Part shown: piece after piece, positions 33,080 to 43,610 of the stretch
How the letters are laid out: every line of letters begins with the position of its first letter
How positions within the stretch are numbered: the stretch's first letter is position 1
Origin: Megaustenia siamemsis
Lineage: Eukaryota; Mollusca; Gastropoda; Stylommatophora; Ariophantidae
Direction of reading: 5' to 3'
Length of the DNA stretch: 64,000 nt
Assembly (NCBI GenBank): GCA_032433765.1
Contig: JAVIAB010000024.1
Location: forward strand, 13,720,578-13,784,577
Notes under the pieces: model-generated
The model's database searches: none
The model's input: the letters and a program-made list of their open reading frames with translations, nothing else
Told to the model about the DNA's origin: nothing
Program-made: the position numbers and the translations under genes

Positions 33080-33251
33080 AAAAATTAAAAAATACAAAAA
33101 ATGGTATGTTAGAAGCTTTACGTGATAAGTGGACGACACGGACCATTTTTTTCATACCATTTTTTTTTATTTTTTAATATTTCCTCATATTCAGCTTTAC
33201 TGCAGCTTCGCATTTTTATGCATTCATTTGCATTTCTTTGCCTTAACCCCT
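33080..33251. mobile_element. Short foldback insertion, 172 bp
   Basis: Arms at 33082-33108 and 33153-33180 (tacaaaaaatggtatg against cataccatttttt) are inverted repeats, about 24 of 27 matched. The insert is bounded by the direct repeats tattctagcttagg at 33066-33079 and 33252-33265. Confidence 0.6.
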
Positions 33252-33265
33252 TATTCTAGCTTAGG

Positions 33266-33269
33266 TGAT

Positions 33270-33301
<32 letters not shown>

Positions 33302-33340
33302 TTTCTTTCTTTCTTTCTTTCTTTCATCCCTCTCTCCCTT
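33266..33340. repeat. (TTTC)n microsatellite
   Basis: About 17 units of ttct, one interruption. Confidence 0.95.
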
Positions 33341-33559
33341 CATTTGAATGTATTCTTTTCTTCATCTTCTTCTTCAAAAGTTGAACTGATTCTTAAGCCC
33401 GTTTTGTTAATTAACTGTATCCTATTTACCTGCTTGTTATTTACCAATCCCGGGCCAGAACTACAATCAGTATACAAATATTTGAGATGAGATGTGATGA
33501 TGATGATGATGATGATGCGTTCGTCCGATGATTTGAGGTATTCTAACGGATACGAACCG

Positions 33560-33895
33560 TAGACTTCCTCCTCGTCATCCGCCCTTAAAAGGACGTTAAG
33601 TGGACGTAGTTACGTTGTGTTGAAGTTTGCAGTGTAACACTGTGATATCTGCGCCTTTCGGCCCAACACATCCGATTTCAGCCGACGCTTTTTTGTGTAC
33701 CGGGTTCGTCTTCCCACTTCGATCCCTGCTCGCTTGGCCAGACTAGACAGGTTAGTCTGTTTCTGGAGGCACCGCGGAGAGGTGTAGCAGGGTCTGGATG
33801 GTTCTGGTTCACCGATCCTGGCGCAAGTCATCAGTTATGAGTCACTGACGACTTCCAGCTCTGGTGCTGGGGGGGCGCGCCTTCGCCTCCAGATG
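33560..33895 (-). mobile_element. R1, most complete copy
   Basis: From cgtcatccgcccttaaaagg to agctctggtgctgg. On the minus strand a 73-codon frame spans it (TCARIGEPEPSRPC..., SSLAKRAGIEVGRR), similar to the 26.7 kb copy in translation, so a decayed coding origin is possible. Confidence 0.75.
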
Positions 33896-34039
33896 AGATG
33901 TTATTACTAGGCTCCGGGCTTCCCATATTTAGACAAAAACCAATGTCAATAGAGAGACCTCTCATATTCTGATAAGCAACGGGTCAGATTGTGTCCATCG
34001 TTTCACTGGAGGGAAGGCAAAGTCAGACTCCTAAAGTTG

Positions 34040-34530
34040 TCATCATCATCATTGAGTGCCATCTCCGCAACAAAGGTTGGCTACCATGGGTCGCCATTCT
34101 GCTCTGTCTCTTGCTTTGAGGGTGCAGGTTGTCATAGGCTACTTTTTCCATCTTTTGATGTTGGTGTTATTTGTTTCGATGTTAGTATGTCCATCATGAC
34201 ATTAAAATTATTTTTTTGCCATTCCTATTATTTTGTTTAATTCAGTTTTACATTTTCAATCACTGGTTATAGTATGTCCAAGGTAGTTTTAGCTCTGAAC
34301 TGTCTCCAGGTGTATTCCTTCAATTTGTATATCCATTTTTGGATTTTGAGTATTTTCTTTGTTTATGATCATAGTTTTATTCTTTTTGATATTCATATCT
34401 AGTCCATAGTTTTTGCTTGTCATGTTTATTTCATTAAGTAATTGTTGTAGATCTTTCGGATTTTCTGCTAGTAGTACAGTATCGTCAGCATATCTTAGGT
34501 TATTGATTATCTTTCCATTATCTTACCTTT
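34040..34530 (-). mobile_element. LINE B with RT motif C, internally deleted
   Basis: Minus strand: NNLRYADDTVLLAENPKDLQ, LLNEINMTSKNYGLDMNIKK then MDIQIEGIHLET, followed by a jump at about 34160 to the 3' end (atggtagccaacctttgttg and (GATGAT)). The middle of the C-terminal domain (about 300 bp at 54500-54830) is absent. Confidence 0.85.
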
Positions 34531-34594
34531 AAGTTGTGCCAGGTTTGAATTCTGATGTGATGACTGAAATATAGGGAAATGGGGGAGGAAGAGA

Positions 34595-34850
34595 ACACTG
34601 AGTGGTCTAGAGATTAAACGTCCACCCTAGATCACGCAGGTCCCGGTGTCGATCTCACCACATGCGGTGGTAGTATTTTTTTGTTTTCCTTTCTCTTCGA
34701 TCCTGTGGTTTCTAAGCGGCTTTCCCCTAACCCCGGTCTTTGGGTAGTGCGATATGTTGTCTATGACACTCGGATAATGGGAAAACGTTTTAGGCCCCCA
34801 CGTGCATTCTGAGTATGTTAAAAAAAACGCTTGGCGTTACGAAATAAAAA
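34595..34850 (+). mobile_element. SINE S3 (tRNA-derived), copy 1
   Basis: Head gtggtctagagattaaacgt (A box) and caggtcccggtgtcgatctc (diverged B box), body with aaccccggtctttgggtagt and a variable tail. Compare 46010-46130. Confidence 0.7.
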
Positions 34851-34927
34851 AAAAAGTAACCAGCACAACTGATAGGAATTAAAATATACCCGAAAACGTC
34901 AAACCTATAAAAGATTTTTAAAAAAAT

Positions 34928-35190
34928 GGAGGACCTCGGTAGCCTAGTTGGGACAAATTAAATTGTTGGGGCATGTTAAAAGACACATCAGCCTACTAAA
35001 ATTAGTATTGGAAGGGAAAATACAAGGTAAAAGATGCAGAGGCAGACCAAGACTAACATGGACGAGTAACACCAAAATATGGACAAGTCAATCTATGACA
35101 ACCTGCCCCATGAAAGCAAGAAGTAGAGTGGAATCGCGATCCATGGTAGCCAACCTTCGTTGCGTAGGCGCCACTCGATGATGATGAATT
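34928..35190 (+). mobile_element. S4 tRNA head fused to LINE B 3' end
   Basis: 34930-34953 (acctcggtagcctagttggg) is the A-box end of S4. The next base joins LINE B inside its GHVKRH block and runs through GKIQGKRCRGRPRLTWTSN to the 3' end with gatgatgat at about 35178. The join is abrupt, as in template switching. Confidence 0.7.
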
Positions 35191-35459
35191 TACCTATCAG
35201 CGTCGCAGGAGTTTGCCAGTAGATAACTATTTAAATGTTCTTTCCACTATTCTAAAAGCAAAAAAAAAATTAGAGCACTTCTGTGGTTGGAGAACATCTA
35301 CCTCAATGGCGAGGGCCATCTGAGCACTAGGCTGACGGTGCGAAAAATACAACAAAATGATATTCACTCAAAAGTCAGTAGCTCTGGGTTTTATTATAGA
35401 TATAAAGCTGCGTTACGCAAACAAACAAAGAAACAAACAAACATGAAAACAGACATCAG

Positions 35460-35660
35460 ATTCATCATCATCATCGAGTGCCATCTCCGCATCGAAGGTT
35501 GGCTACCATGGAGCGCCATTCTGCTCTGTCTCTTGCTTTGATGGTGCAGGTTGTCACAGGCTGGTTTGTCTATCTTTTGATGTTACTCGTCCATATTAGT
35601 CTTGGTCTGCCTCTGCCTTTTGTACCTTGTATTTTCTCCTCCAGGACTACTTTTAGTCAA
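35460..35660 (-). mobile_element. LINE B 3' end
   Basis: catcatcatcatcgagtgcc, ggttggctaccatggagcgc, gtcttggtctgcctctgcct: the terminal 200 bp of B, minus strand. Confidence 0.9.
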
Positions 35661-36281
35661 ACAGATTAACTAACTAATAAACAAACAAACACTATCATAG
35701 AGAATGGGGTTGAGTGAAGAAGATTGTACATGCTGTAAGGTATAATGATCGACAGAGAAATTAATTTGTTTGAGAACATGATATGAAATAACACTACAGA
35801 CAAAACTATATGTGCCACTGCAAGAATTACAAAAGACAGTAAAATTTATACAGGAAACGACATTGTAGATATAAACAATACTTCAGGCGAACGAAAGATA
35901 GATAGATGAAATGAAATTATGTCGCCACGCTATGGAAGCAGTGAGATACAGAAAAGTGTATAGCAGTCGATGAACCAGAGAGAAGTTCTTGACTTACTTT
36001 TTCTATTTATATATTTTTTTTTCTATGACTGTATTGTTGTATCCCCGCAGAAGGCATAAAGTCGTAATGTAGGATTGTGTTTTACGCCATCTTTTACTTT
36101 CTGTAAAGTTGTTACCATATTATTATTTATTTTTTTAATTTTATTGTCCCCATGGACAGCATTACACCAGTACGGCCCAATCGCCCCTGCTCCAGAAACA
36201 AAGACAACTGGAATAGTATAGTTATGCCCCTTAATGGGGCCCCAATGACTTACCATACCACAGAAGTAAAATAGTGTAGTA
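35661..36281. other. No recognisable feature
   Basis: A 77-codon minus frame at 36023-36256 is not recognised. Confidence 0.4.
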
Positions 36282-36326
36282 ATTTAGTGTTTTACCTGTA
36301 GTTTTACTACAGGTAAAACACTAAAT
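36282..36326. other. Perfect 21-bp inverted repeat with 3-nt loop
   Basis: Left arm 36282-36302 (atttagtgttttacctgtag + t) and right arm 36306-36326 pair without mismatch around ttt. Too short a loop for a usual pre-miRNA; could be a foldback scar or a cruciform. Confidence 0.95.
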
Positions 36327-36599
36327 CTTCTAGTTTCTCATCCATTCATTTAATATTTAGCTTAAGCACTTGATTGCCAAGCATTCCTGACCAGTTTTAA
36401 ATATATTATCAGATACAAACTTAGATATAAATGATAAATGTATGCCTTTTTCTTTTTAATATATCGTACGTTATTTTGGTGGTTGATTAACAATGGCAAA
36501 TGTAAAGCAAATATTTGAACATCACTCTGAACGAGCGGTACCGAAACCTTTTCTTGTCGCGACCCCGTTCTACAGAGGCAAAGTGATCCGCGACCTCGA

Positions 36600-36940
36600 C
36601 ACATAAAGGTAAAGGTCAAGTACGAGACTTGAACCGGCGTCTTAGCACGCGAGTTTACACCCATATGTGCTCGGCCGCCTATCCAGAAATGTTCGGAGAT
36701 TTCTGTATAGTGTCGCCTCAAGCATGGAAACTCAGATGCGAAGCGACATTCCTCACCTTCCCAGGGTAATACCCTGGTACCCAACTCTGCCAACGGCTGG
36801 GTCGACCGTGGGGGTATTTTTTTTTTTCCAACCACGAGTACAACTCACACTGCTCCCAGCGGGAATCGAACACGGGTTGTCCGAACATCGGTAGTCCAGT
36901 CGGGTGGTTTTCCCAACTAGGCTACCGAGGCCCCCTCGAC
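36600..36940 (-). mobile_element. SINE S4 (tRNA-derived) plus an adjoining tRNA-like head
   Basis: Minus strand from 36940: ctcggtagcctagttgggaa (A box), acaacccgtgttcgattccc (B box), body to about 36690. Next to it at 36600-36680 is another tRNA-like stretch (gccggttcaagtctcgtact B box), either a second SINE or the second half of a dimer. Confidence 0.75.
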
Positions 36941-36984
36941 ATATTAAATATAGGGCACATGAAAACACAACTAAAATAGGTTTT

Positions 36985-37135
36985 TCAATAATATAATTCT
37001 CAATAAATTTAATTCTCAATAATGTAATTCTCAATAATATAATTCTCAATAATATAATTCTCAATAATATAATTCTCAATAAATTTAATTCTCAATAATA
37101 TAATTCTCAATAATATAATTCTCAATAATATAATT
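36985..37135. repeat. 15-bp AT-rich minisatellite, about 10 copies
   Basis: Unit aataatataattctc. Gives a meaningless IIL-rich minus frame. Confidence 0.95.
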
Positions 37136-37204
37136 CCCAATAATGTTAACTTACTACAAATTTGATGTGATGATTTACATTTTTCATTTACAAGATTAAC
37201 ATCA

Positions 37205-37425
37205 CTTTTTTCGGATGAAAGAGATGGAAGTTAAGATGTGCACATCCAGAAACGAGAAACTTAGTGGGCGTGTAAGAAGACTTATCAACCAACATAGAAC
37301 TGGAGTCGTCAGTGGCTGGACACTGCGGGACTTGCTGAGTAGGGGATCTGAGCACCTATGGACATGTTCGGAGTGCAATGATGATGACCCGCAAAATAAC
37401 TCAATAACACCAGCTTAACAATTCG
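37205..37425 (+). mobile_element. LINE H 3' coding end
   Basis: Frame reads MKEMEVKMCTSRNEKLSGRV, RRLINQHRTGVVSGWTLRDL, LSRGSEHLWTCSECNDDD and ends with tgatgatgacccgcaaaata. Overlaps and completes the deleted copy at 13990-14330. Confidence 0.75.
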
Positions 37426-37470
37426 CGGTTAAGTTTTCGTTAGTGCCAATCCCGTGCTATTAAAAAAAAA

Positions 37471-37718
37471 AGTAAAGAGCTCCGTCACGTCAAGTGACGT
37501 ATAGGGAATATGGTGTTAGTGACCATAAATTTGATAGACCTTTCGTACATGATATTTCGGGTAATATGGTCGGTATAACATCCGTGCCGCTTTACTTTCC
37601 CATTAAAAAACCCGGTACCCATTTAAGGCTGGGTGAACCCGGAAGCCGTCCACCAGGATAAACCCGCTCTTGTCCTTTGCTGTCTAGTTCACTAACCACT
37701 GATCTATTGCGGGTCCCA
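37471..37718 (-). mobile_element. SINE S2 copy
   Basis: Contains acgtcaagtgacgtataggg, atggtcggtataacatccgt and the tRNA head ending gatctattgcgggtccc. B box diverged (gataaaccc). Confidence 0.85.
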
Positions 37719-37869
37719 ACCTCATGTCGTACTCAACACTATTTATGTTTCTTGTTTAGCTTTTTAATTATCGAAGTATTTAAAATATACTCTTGCGGAG
37801 ATATGTAGAAACAAGAGGAAGTAAAAATTCAAACGCAAGCATGGTGACGTTTGGATATGAAGCAAACCT

Positions 37870-38262
37870 TTGTCCAGTCTTTGACTGTTTTCCATGCCAT
37901 GACACCACGCTATCCAGTATTTTCTCTCTTTGTCGTCCGCGATCTCTCTTTCCTTTTATTTTGCAAGTTGTAACCAAGTATTCCAACTTTCCTCTTCTCA
38001 TGATGTGCCCGAAAAATGTTGATTACTTCTTTCTGATGTTTTTTAAGAGCTCCCTTTTGTGTTGGCCTCTTTGGGAACTTCCTCATTGGTCTTTTTAGCT
38101 GTCCAGGGAACTTTCAACATTCTTCTAAGAAATCCCATCTCTGTGGCCTCTAATCGTCTTTTCATTTGTTTGTCTACTGTCCATCATTCGCTTCCATAGG
38201 TCAGAATTGGTTCTATATAGCACCGATGAACTCTCTTTCTCATTTTTATTGACATAATAGCT
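37870..38262 (-). mobile_element. LINE A1 without its 3' terminus
   Basis: Minus strand has the RRGKLEYLVTTCKIKGKRDR block and upstream EANTK, KVPWTAKKTNEE and MDSRQTNEK-like residues. The terminal gtgccataccgg part is missing on the left; replaced by unrelated sequence at 37865. Confidence 0.85.
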
Positions 38263-38264
38263 GC

Positions 38265-38665
38265 TTACCAATATGCCCGGCGATCTCACATAAAACTCTT
38301 CACGACCCCAAAGTAAACGATTCACGACCCCACAGCAAACGCTTCACGATCCCACAAAAAACACTTCACGATCCCACAGAAAAAAAACTTCACGACCACA
38401 CATTAATATTTTCACTATCCCACAAAAACACTTCACGGGCCCACCTAAAACACTTCACGATGCAACATAAAACACTTTATGACCCCACAGACAAATTCAC
38501 AATCCCTCAAAAATACTTCACGACCCTACAAAAAAAACTCTTCACGACCCCACATAAAACGCACCACTATCCCACAGAAATCTTTTCACGACCCCACAAA
38601 AAACACTTTACGACCTCATTTGGGGACGCGACCTGTGGATTGTGAATCACTGCTCTAAACGAATT
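38265..38665. repeat. Degenerate 20-22 bp array ending in a hAT-like motif
   Basis: About 17 variants of cttcacgaccccacaaaa. The right end, tttggggacgcgacctgtgg then aatcactgctctaaa, resembles the ends of hAT non-autonomous transposons with repeated subterminal motifs (recognition from memory). Confidence 0.55.
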
Positions 38666-38765
38666 GTACAAACAACAGATTTACAAGCACATACACAATA
38701 GCACACCATAATGGTACCTTATAATTTATGATTGATAAAAAATGTAAATATGCATACTGTTGAAA

Positions 38766-38968
38766 TTTGTGGCACTAAAATCATCAGTAATCAAGAAAAG
38801 ACGATGGGCACATGTTGGACATGTGATGGGCAGAAATAATAATCGAATAGCAAAAGCAAGCCCTGAAGTTTGAAACAACAAGTAGGAAGAAAAGAGGTCG
38901 ACCCAGAGAAGTACTGAGAAGAACATTGATCAGAGAGGTAAAGGCAGCAGGAATCGGCTACCTCAACC
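38766..38968 (+). mobile_element. LINE D 3' coding part
   Basis: Frameshifted SSVIKKRRWAHVGHVMGR, then gaaaagaggtcgacccagag (KRGRPR) and aggcagcaggaatcggctac. Runs straight into the GTAG tract. Confidence 0.75.
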
Positions 38969-39276
38969 GTAAGTAGGTAGGTGGGTTGTTAGGTAGGTAG
39001 GTGGGTAGTTAGTTAGGTAGGTGGGTAGTTAGGTAGGCAGGTAGGTGGGTAGGTCGGTAGGTAGGTAGGTGGGTAGGTAAGTAGGCAGATAGGTAGGTAG
39101 GTAGGTAGGTAGGTAGGTAGGTAGGTAGGTAGGTAGGTAGGTAGGTAGGTAGGTAGGTAGGTAGGTCAGTCAGTAGGTAGGTAGGTAGGTAGGTAGGTAG
39201 GTAGGTTGGTAGGTAGGTAGGTAGGTAGGTAGGTAGGTAGGTAGGTAGGTAGGTAGGTAGGTAGGTAGGTAGGTAG
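38968..39276. repeat. (GTAG)n microsatellite, about 75 units
   Basis: Tetranucleotide tract, first third interrupted (gtgg, gtta). Its left edge is the LINE D segment aaccgtaagtaggtag. Not a telomere repeat. Confidence 0.97.
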
Positions 39277-39639
39277 ACACTGCAGTAACATCGCTTTAAC
39301 TCTCTCCAGTCCAATATTTCTTACCCCGTCTTCACTAAGCTTCACTACCAACCACCAACAAAACCAATCTTGATTGGCAAATCATTGATGCTCCCATGGG
39401 CGTATTCCGTATGGCTTGTGTGGTTATATGATTGTCTGAATGTCTGTAAATAATAAATACACGTTTAACAACGTCAATCCGAAACAAAAAGATGTCTAAA
39501 GACTTAAATCGCTGCAGGGTTTCCAATAAAAGTAAATATAATTATCGCCAAAGCATAGCCAGCAGGTAGTGATGGCAGTCGCGGCTTTCAACAGCTTTTT
39601 CTGTCTTCTCGGTTATTTTCAAAATGAATTCATTAGGTG

Positions 39640-40010
39640 ACTTCTGAAACATATGGATTGAGTGAATATTAGAAACACTAGAAAACATAACAGTAGGAGA
39701 GAGAGGTCAACACTAGAGCAAAAGATGAATTGAAGGAAAAATAGAAACACTGGGAAACATAAAAGTACGAGAGGTCTACACTAGAGAAAAAGATGGATTG
39801 ATGGAATATTAGAAACACTAGGAAACATAACTGTAGGAGAGGTTAACACTAGAGCAAAAGATGGATTGATGGAATATTAGAAACACTAGGAAACATAACT
39901 GTAGGAGAGGTCAACACTAGAGCAAAAGATTGATTGATGGAATATTAGAAACACTAGAAAACATAACTGTAGGAGAGGTCAACACTAGAGCAAGAGATAA
40001 GCGAATTATT
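39640..40010. repeat. 68-bp array derived from LINE C coding sequence, 5 copies
   Basis: Each unit has gatggattgatggaatatta, gaaacactaggaaacataac and a caacactagagcaaaag end, matching the RWIDGILEALGNITAAEANR codons of LINE C at 31310-31380. Confidence 0.85.
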
Positions 40011-40229
40011 TCAGAGGAAAAGGAATGTCTACAGCACTCGGAAAAGTTCACAAATAATCAACAACAAAAAAAAGCAAAGAACAATTTACGTTCCCAACTA
40101 TAATCAATATACATCATTTGTGGGTTTTTTCGAGTCCTCTAGACATACATCTACTTCTGAAATGATTCGCTGATCTATTGCCTCCAAAGTTTCTCTCTAT
40201 AAAAATATTCATTTATTATTATCTGTCTC

Positions 40230-40372
40230 TATTCTAGAGAAACAAGATGGATTGAAGGAATATTGGAAACATTAGGAAACATAACTGCAGCGGAGGCCAA
40301 CACTAGAGCAAAAGACCGAAATTATATCTCTTCTCTTCGCTGAAAGATAAATGAGGAAGGAAAGAAGAATAA

Positions 40373-40405
<33 letters not shown>
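40230..40405 (+). mobile_element. LINE C 3' end with (GAT)n tail
   Basis: Single-copy version of the same codons (40245-40315), then cttcgctgaaagataaatga and (GATGAT)n at 40374-40402. It follows the 68-bp array after 220 bp of other sequence. Confidence 0.85.
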
Positions 40406-40540
40406 GAAGAGGAAGACTTAACCATTCTCTTAAATACTCGATATATTCTGTCTGTTTCAACTCTACATCTTTTTCCCTTCAGTTTTTCCTGTTGTCACTA
40501 TATTCCCGTTTTCCCCTTGTCATAATAGGGCCAACTCAGG

Positions 40541-41530
40541 CTACAGACAAGAGTTTCTTTCTAACGGACTGTGGCGAATGCAACGTTCTGTGGGAGATTT
40601 GGCTAGAGACATAGATTCTTTCTAATGGACTGTGGCGAATGCAACATTCTGTGGGAGGTCTGGCTAGATAGAGACAGAGATTCTTTCAGACGGGCTGTGG
40701 TGAATACAACGTCTGTGAGAGACTGGCTAGAGACAGAGATTCTTTCTAAGCGACTGTGGCGAATGCAACGTTATGTGGGAGATCTGACTAGGGACAGAGA
40801 TTCTTTCTAAGAGACTGTGATGAATGCAACGTTCTGTGGGAGATCTGGTAAGGGACAGAGATTCTTTCTAAGCGACTGTGATGAATGCAACGTTCTGTGA
40901 GAGATCTGGTAAGGGACAGAGATTCTTTCTAAGCGACTGTGATGAATGCAACGTTCTGTGAGAGATCTGGTAAGGGACAGAGATTCTTTCTAAGCGACTG
41001 TGATGAATGCAACGTTCTGTGAGAGATCTGGTAAGGGACAGAGATTCTTTCTAAGCGACTGTGATGATTGCAACGTTCTGTGGGAGATCTGGCTAGAGAC
41101 AGAGATTCTTTCTAACAGACTGTAGCGAATGCAACGTTATGTGGGAGATCTGGCTAGAGACAGATTCTTTCAGACGAGCTGTGATGAATGCAAAGTTTTG
41201 TGTGAGATCTGACTAGAGACAGATATTCTTTCTAACGGGCTGTGGTGAATGTAACATTCTATGGGAGATCTGGCTAGAGACAGAGATTCTTTCAGACGAG
41301 CTGTGATGAATGCAACGTTATGTGGGAGATCTGGCTAGAGACAGAGATTCTTTCTAACGGGCTGTGGCGAATGCAACGTTCTGTGGGAGATCTGGCTAGA
41401 GACAGAGATTCTTTCTAACGGGCTGTGGCGAATGCAACGTTCTGTGGGAGATCTGGCTAGAAACATAGATTTTTTCAGACGGGCTGTGATGATTGCGACG
41501 TTCTGCAAAGAATATGCAACATGATGATGA
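40541..41530. repeat. 61-bp array, about 16 copies, probably a LINE 3' end
   Basis: Unit: gattctttctaacgggctgt, ggcgaatgcaacgttctgtg, ggagatctggctagagacag. One plus frame reads DLARDRDSFRRAV-type residues, like the A-DR-FR-V end of some LINE proteins, and the last unit runs into atgatgatgatc, the usual LINE tail here. No unexpanded copy in the window. Confidence 0.9.
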
Positions 41531-42211
41531 TCTTTTTTTTTTGGTCAAACTCATAACCGATTACTTTTAACTCACATTAACAAAACCGATCCTGCCCACT
41601 CTATCCCTAACTTCTGCCGGCCCACGCACACCCCTACTCACCATTTCTCCATTGTTACACCTCTGGATGTCAGTGATTACTGTGCCATACTTGAGAAGTG
41701 GAGAGTTCGTAGTTTGTGAACTGTGCCACTGTGCGGTCGAATGAACGTTATATTGATACTTCTGTGAGCGGGTTGATCAAATTAACTGAAACAACACCAT
41801 GGGCGGTAATATTTGCAACCCCTGCTTTAAAAGGCTGTATATTTTGTAGTACCACTATCCAATACCACAACAGTAAGTTGTTTGTCTTTTATTATAATTG
41901 ATCTATACGTGTAATATGTTGTTCTATTTTAAATATGCAATAGACAAACTTCTGTTTTGAAGTCTGTGTATTATTTTTTCCGTTCTTCTCTATGAGTTGT
42001 AAAACTACTGCCCAAATGAGTAAGGATAGAAGAGAATGTGACTGTAATGATTCATAATATTGGATTTTGTTCTAAGGAATTATCCCATTAGATGGTGTGG
42101 GAAATAATAGAAGTGGGCTTTATTGTAAAGAATTGTACTCTGAAAATCAATAGAAGCGGATTCTTTTGGTAGGCAATTATAGAAGTGGATTTTAATGCAG
42201 AAATTCGGAGA
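41531..42211. other. No recognisable feature
   Basis: Unique-looking; near-repeats of agaagtgg(a/g)(t/c)ttt around 42100-42200. Confidence 0.4.
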
Positions 42212-42610
42212 AATGAATTTAATGTCTTCTTCTACCTTTTTAGCTCCCAGTGGAGCATAGGTCTTCAACAAACACTTTCCAAGTCGTTCTGTGTTTTGCC
42301 ATTCTTTTAAGATTATTCCATGTCTTCCCCATCATTTTCATCTCTGCTTCTATCTGTCTTCTCCAAGAATTCCTTGGTCTTCCTCTTTGTCTTTTCCCAT
42401 GGGGATTCCAAAAAAGGGCCTGTTGTGTAATACTATCAGTTGGCTTCCGTAGTGTGTGTCCTATCCAGCGTCATCGTCTTCGCTGTATCTCTTTATCCAC
42501 TGGTGTTTGATTGGTACATTGTCATAATTCTATGTTAGTGATTTTGTCCTGCCATCTCCATCCTTTTATTATGCGTAAGCATCCATTAATGAAAGTCTGT
42601 ATTTTAATAT
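42212..42610 (-). mobile_element. LINE E (RTE-like) C-terminal end
   Basis: Minus strand: RRRWRWIGHTLRKP, ALFWNPHGKRQRGRPRNSWR, RQIEAEMKMMGKTWNNLKRM, then WKVFVEDLCSTGS. Conserved GH and GKR-RGRPR landmarks intact; internal frames mostly open. Confidence 0.85.
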
Positions 42611-42799
42611 AAAGACTCCAAAAAGTTTATTTGTAGTATTGAACCATTGAAGTAGTAGCTTAAGTTACTATGAAAATTGCATTAGAAGTTACAATTGCAT
42701 TACTGGAAGTGAGAATACTAATGTAGTGGATTCCGTGACAATAACTGTCTTGCTAAACTGCTTTCAGGTATCTTCCTGGTAGCTTTTTTTTATAAACTT

Positions 42800-42960
42800 G
42801 TGACAGGTTGTTAGTTTCCATGTCAATCTCCTTAGTTGCCTCATACAACATGTAATGGCAGATGACAGGTTGTTAGCCTGCTTGTCAATCTCCTTAGTTG
42901 CCCCATACTATATGTAATGGCAGGTGACAGGCTGTAAACTTGCCCCTCAACTTGGTGACG
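42800..42960. repeat. 62-bp repeat, 2.5 copies, related to the M core
   Basis: caatctccttagttgcc(t/c)catac occurs twice, with a third decayed unit. The segment matches the reverse complement of the M central domain (1645-1680; 60855-60890). Confidence 0.6.
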
Positions 42961-43125
42961 CATTTTATTCTTTTCTTCCTTGAGCTTATTCAGGAACACG
43001 TAGCCAAAAGAACACCCATCTTGCGTGACATTACTTAATGTTTATTAATTAACAAATCTAAGAAGAATAACTCTAGCAATAAAACAGAACAGATAAAAAA
43101 GTGAAAGAAGCAATAACAAGGATGT

Positions 43126-43386
43126 AAAAAAAAGAAGTAAAGCACCACCGTCACTTCAAATGGCGAATAGGGAATATGGTGTTAATGACCATAAATTTTA
43201 AAGACCTTCGGCACATGATTTTTGTGGTAATGTGGTCGGTATTACGCCCGTGCCGTTTTACTTTCCCAGAAAAAATTTCAGTACCCATTAAAGGCTGGGT
43301 GAACCGAGGGCCGTCGGTTAGAATCGAACCCTACCTCTTGTACTTTGTAGTCCAGTTCACTAACCACTGAGCTATCATATCTCCCC
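43126..43386 (-). mobile_element. SINE S2, complete, with target-site duplication
   Basis: Duplications ataacaaggatgt at 43113-43125 and 43387-43399. Head gatagctcagtggttagtga and B box ggttcgattctaaccg on the minus strand, full body. Confidence 0.92.
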
Positions 43387-43610
43387 ATAACAAGGATGTG
43401 TTCGACATTAGTTTTTAGGAGCAAGCAAGTGGACGGGCAAGATAAGCCGGCCATGCAACGGTTATCTACACGCTTTGATAGGAGCAAGGGGAATATTGAA
43501 TTTAGTGATATAGATCTTATTTCTACTAGACCAACGACATATATTTAAGTAATGTCAGTATCACGCTAAGGTGCCTTCACTGGAAACGTACATTTATTGT
43601 ACTCATTTCT

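Noticed and set aside
36940..37140. Centromeric or origin-like AT repeat
   Set aside because: Only about 150 bp of a 15-bp unit; nothing else supports it.
39009..39351. YLPT-repeat frames and possible telomere-like repeat
   Set aside because: (GTAG)n microsatellite; the unit is not TTAGGG or another known telomere unit.
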